A stretch of DNA of 9,709 nt from positions 1-9,709 of the forward strand of contig DBRC01000012.1 of assembly GCA_002305505.1 (NCBI GenBank), in the 5' to 3' direction. A program made the position numbers and the translations under genes. This document shows positions 7,050 to 9,709 of this stretch, in pieces. The notes below the pieces were generated by a model. That model made no database searches and was not told where the DNA came from. It saw nothing but the letters and a program-made list of their open reading frames with translations. Every line of letters begins with the position of its first letter. The first letter of the stretch is position 1. The stretch is from Prevotella sp. UBA1378. Its GTDB lineage: Bacteria > Bacteroidota > Bacteroidia > Bacteroidales > Bacteroidaceae.

Positions 7050-9461
7050 TCAGAACCGTAGTGTGACGCTTCCCATGGCCGTGAAGCCGGCCATCGGCAC
7101 GAAGCCTATCTGATAATAGCGGTTGTCGTTGGCGTGGCCGTATCCCTCGACGATCGACGAGTAGACCCATCCGCTGGCCGCGTAACGGCGGTTGAAGATA
7201 TTGCCGAACCGGGTTCCGAGCACGACCTCCTTCAAGCCCAGGGCCCGCTTGCACGGCAGCGTATAGCTCAGGTTGACGTTGGTTACCGAGTAGCAAGGCA
7301 GTGCCCGGCTGCTGTTCTCCGTATTGTCGAGGTATTGGCTGCCCACGAAGTTGGTGTGCCACACGGCCTGCAAGCCTTTCCAATGCAGGTCGACGAAGCC
7401 GTTGAGGATGGTGCTGGGCGAGAAGGCCAGCGTAGAGTTGTCGTAATGTATCGTGCGGAACTCGTCTTCCCAGTTAACGCTGGCCACTTCGTCGAAATCC
7501 TTTATCTTGTTCTCGCTCAGGGCCGCGTTGCCTTCAAGCGTGAGCCATGCCGCAGGAGCCCAGCCCGCGGTGAGCTCGATGCCCATGCGGTAAGAGTCCT
7601 TGACATTGGTGGTCAGTGGCTCGCCTATATCACTCTGCGCACCGGTCTGCACAAACTGGTCGGTATAGTCCATATAATAAAGGTTGAGCCCTGCATGCCA
7701 GTTGCTGCCTGTATGGCTGTATCCCACTTCGTAGTCGAGCAGCCGTTCCGCCTTTGGCGCGGGATAGTTGCCGTTGTCGGTGAAGTTGTTGCGCTCCGGT
7801 TCGCGGTGGCTCACGGCTACCGAGGCATAGGCGCTGTGCCCGCCTTGATGGAAGCTGATGCCTGCCTTGGGGTTGAAGAAGTCGTACTTCTTGTTGATGT
7901 CGAGGTAATGCTTACTGTAGGTGCCGTCCTGGTTGCCGATGAACTTGTCGTTGTAGCCGCCCGTCTTGTAACCTACGTGCCGGTACTGCATGTCGGCAAA
8001 CACATCCCATGAGGGTGCGATGCGGTACGTGGCCTTCAAGAAGAAGCTGCCGTCGAGCTTATCAGCGTCGGACGCGTAGTACCTGTAATCGCCGCGGGCA
8101 AGCAAGTGGCTGCTCAGTTCGGCCTCCGACACATAAGTGATATAGCCGAAATGTTCGGCATTGAAGCCTTGCAGCGATGCGCCGCCGATAACGTCCCACC
8201 GGCCGTTCTTATAGTTTACGCTGCCCATCACGCCGAGGGTATTCTGCGAGAGCCCCTTCTTGCGTACAAAGTCGGACCGCTTGACGGTGTTTCCCTGCGG
8301 GGTGGTGAAATTGGGCAGCCCGAACTTACTCAGCTTGTTATTGTACCTGAACTCGTTGTAATATCCGTAGCCGTACGTATAGCGGAGCGTTCCCGTCGCC
8401 GTCCAGTGGCCGCCCCAGTCGTAGACCAGCGACAGCAGGCTGTGGTTTTGCCAGAAGTTGTCGGTTGTTTTCTCCCACAGGCTCCCGTCGGCCATCGTGT
8501 AGCGTTCCGTCAGGTATCGGCCTTCGGCGTCTTTCACGAAGTTGCCGTTGGCATCGGTAGCCATGCGCTCGTAGAGGCTGTTGTATTTCCCCAGTCCGGC
8601 ACCGTACATATCTTTATATGTGGTTATGCCGGTATTAGCGCCGTAGGTGCCGTCCATCAGGCTCAGGTTGTTGTCGCCGGCCGTCACGCCGTTCCATGCC
8701 TGGCCGGTGGTTTCGAAGTTGCCGATGTTGCGGTAGCGGATTATGAAGTTGTCTTCAGTCCATGTCAGTCCGCCGGTATAGCTTCCCGAGCGGCCGGCCG
8801 TTCCGTGCACGTACCCGTGGGTATTGGTTTCGTGGTACGCCCCGTCGACGATCAGGTGGTCGTACAGCAGTCCCGACGAGAACGACCCTCCTATGTTGAA
8901 CGTGGCATACGAGCCGTATGCCGCCGACAGTTCGAGCGACGGCTTGTCCGAGGGCGCCTTCGTGGAGAGCACCACCGTACCTCCGAAAGCCCCGTCGCCA
9001 TTGGTCGACGTGCCCACCCCGCGCTGTATCTGCGCACCGCCCAGCAGCGATGCGTAGCTGTTCATGTTGGCCCAGAATACGCACTGGTCTTCCGGCGAGT
9101 TGAGCGGCACGCCGTCGATTGTAACGTTGATGCGCGAGTCGCCGGCACCTCGGATACGCATGTAAGTAGTGCCTATGCCCAACCCGTTTTCGCTCCATGC
9201 CAGCACGCCCGGCGTCTGTGCAAAGAGGAAAGGCAGCTCGCGCCCGGTTTTCGAAAACTCTTGCAGCTCTTTTTTCTTGATATTGGTTACGGCAAACGGT
9301 GCGTTCTGTTGTGCCTTCACTCCTTTTACTACCACCTCGGACAACTGTTCCACGCGTGTTGAGTCGTAGTACACCTCGTCGTGGCCTTGCCCCGGTTTGT
9401 TCCCGGCATTTGCGCCGGTAACGGCTGCCAATGCCGCGAACATCCACAAAATCCTTTTCAT
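7050..9461 (-). CDS. TonB-dependent outer-membrane receptor, probable thiamine importer
   Basis: This 803-residue outer-membrane active transporter is energised by TonB/ExbBD. The start MKRILWMFAALAAVTGANA (1-19) is a signal peptide with a likely cut after ANA. A TonB-box-like stretch, VEQLSEVVVKG (37-47), precedes the plug domain (about 50-170), which shows TPGVLAW, MRIRGAGDSRINVTIDGVPLN (101-121) and QRGVGTSTNGDGAFGG (146-161). The remainder is an aromatic-rich beta-barrel ending in VTLRF, with the C-terminal Phe used for outer-membrane assembly. It lacks the N-terminal carboxypeptidase-like domain of SusC-type Bacteroides receptors, and no SusD partner is adjacent, so it resembles a vitamin or siderophore receptor. 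The substrate is inferred from the TPP riboswitch in its leader and the PnuT-type gene 6 bases downstream. The start ATG (9461-9459) is directly preceded by AAAGG. Regulation is predicted to be repression at high TPP. Confidence 0.93.
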   Translation of the reverse strand: MKRILWMFAALAAVTGANAGNKPGQGHDEVYYDSTRVEQLSEVVVKGVKAQQNAPFAVTNIKKKELQEFSKTGRELPFLFAQTPGVLAWSENGLGIGTTYMRIRGAGDSRINVTIDGVPLNSPEDQCVFWANMNSYASLLGGAQIQRGVGTSTNGDGAFGGTVVLSTKAPSDKPSLELSAAYGSYATFNIGGSFSSGLLYDHLIVDGAYHETNTHGYVHGTAGRSGSYTGGLTWTEDNFIIRYRNIGNFETTGQAWNGVTAGDNNLSLMDGTYGANTGITTYKDMYGAGLGKYNSLYERMATDANGNFVKDAEGRYLTERYTMADGSLWEKTTDNFWQNHSLLSLVYDWGGHWTATGTLRYTYGYGYYNEFRYNNKLSKFGLPNFTTPQGNTVKRSDFVRKKGLSQNTLGVMGSVNYKNGRWDVIGGASLQGFNAEHFGYITYVSEAELSSHLLARGDYRYYASDADKLDGSFFLKATYRIAPSWDVFADMQYRHVGYKTGGYNDKFIGNQDGTYSKHYLDINKKYDFFNPKAGISFHQGGHSAYASVAVSHREPERNNFTDNGNYPAPKAERLLDYEVGYSHTGSNWHAGLNLYYMDYTDQFVQTGAQSDIGEPLTTNVKDSYRMGIELTAGWAPAAWLTLEGNAALSENKIKDFDEVASVNWEDEFRTIHYDNSTLAFSPSTILNGFVDLHWKGLQAVWHTNFVGSQYLDNTENSSRALPCYSVTNVNLSYTLPCKRALGLKEVVLGTRFGNIFNRRYAASGWVYSSIVEGYGHANDNRYYQIGFVPMAGFTAMGSVTLRF

Positions 9462-9520
9462 CCTTTAAATTTTAATGAACAACTGAAATCAGAAGGGGGT
9501 AATTGTTTCGATTCCTGAAA

Positions 9521-9601
9521 ATATCCATCCCTACGCCGGCATTACCCGGATCAGGTTAGAGGGTATAGTCTCAGCCTGCAATGGCAGGCACCCCTTGATA
9601 T
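9521..9601 (-). promoter_or_regulatory. TPP (THI-box) riboswitch aptamer
   Basis: Read on the minus strand, the leader of the TonB receptor has the full thiamine pyrophosphate aptamer. It contains GGGGUGCC, a perfect GCCUGC/GCAGGC hairpin with a CAUU loop, CUGAGA (9574-9569), ACCCUCU, and the 29-base conserved tail running from ACCUGAUC (from 9556) through GGGUAAUGCC to GGCGUAGGGA (to 9528). The closing helix P1 is AUAUC (9601-9597) paired with GAUAU (9525-9521). It binds TPP and lowers expression of thiamine genes. The gap to the receptor ATG (9520-9462) has no obvious intrinsic terminator hairpin with a U-tract, so control may act on translation or through alternative pairing. Confidence 0.97.
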
Positions 9602-9620
9602 GCACTCTGCAAATCGGGTG

Positions 9621-9628
9621 CAAAGTTA
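9621..9628 (-). promoter_or_regulatory. Bacteroides -7 element for the thiamine-uptake operon
   Basis: On the minus strand TAACTTTG (9628-9621) matches TAnnTTTG exactly, and it sits 20 bases upstream of the start of the riboswitch P1 helix. A transcript starting about 7 bases downstream (near 9614) would begin just before the aptamer, as expected for a riboswitch leader. No convincing TTTG -33 box is seen at 19-21 bases. Bases 9629-9709 beyond it show no gene. Confidence 0.65.
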
Positions 9629-9709
9629 CGCAAAATATCTGTAAAACATGCAGGAAACCGGAATATTTACGCTTATCCCGACCTAAGGGGCAAAAAGATT
9701 TATAGCTAT

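Noticed and set aside
8106..9362. 418-codon plus-strand open frame opposite the TonB receptor
   Set aside because: The minus-strand receptor has a signal peptide, plug and barrel motifs and a riboswitch leader, so this frame is its shadow.
9462..9520. Intrinsic terminator in the riboswitch leader
   Set aside because: No stable G+C-rich hairpin followed by a U-run could be found. CUGAUUUCAG is only a four-base stem.

Overview
The window looks like chromosomal DNA from a G+C-rich member of the Bacteroidales. Reasons: a type III glutamine synthetase, LL-diaminopimelate aminotransferase (DapL), a TPP-riboswitch-controlled TonB receptor plus PnuC-type transporter pair, two TAACTTTG elements matching the Bacteroides -7 promoter consensus (TAnnTTTG), and A-rich rather than strong Shine-Dalgarno leaders. 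The species cannot be named from this sequence.

Left part (1-4507, + strand). The 3' end of an unrecognised, lower-G+C reading frame (2-121) abuts dapF (141-947), which has lost its normal beginning. dapL (1012-2244) and the type III glutamine synthetase gene glnN (2318-4507) follow on the same strand with gaps of 64 and 73 bases. DapL and DapF catalyse consecutive steps, tetrahydrodipicolinate to LL-DAP to meso-DAP, feeding lysine and peptidoglycan. GlnN assimilates ammonium, and the glutamate pool it supports is DapL's amino donor. The most notable observation is that dapF starts inside the family's conserved N-terminal TKMHGAGNDY block, at the point where base composition changes. This suggests an insertion or rearrangement boundary.

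Middle (4508-6445, + strand). After a roughly 100-base gap holding a probable promoter comes a 611-residue DASS/SLC13-type anion or dicarboxylate transporter with two RCK_C-like domains between its membrane halves.

Right part (6438-9709, - strand). A thiamine-uptake operon runs toward the transporter: promoter, TPP (THI-box) riboswitch, an 803-residue TonB-dependent outer-membrane receptor, then a PnuC-family inner-membrane transporter (PnuT type). The last codons of pnuT overlap the 3' end of the transporter gene convergently by 8 bases. Bases 9629-9709, upstream of the operon promoter, show no supported gene. Apart from the dapF junction the genes belong to known families, and I found no clear undescribed multi-gene system. 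No tRNA, rRNA or CRISPR array was seen.
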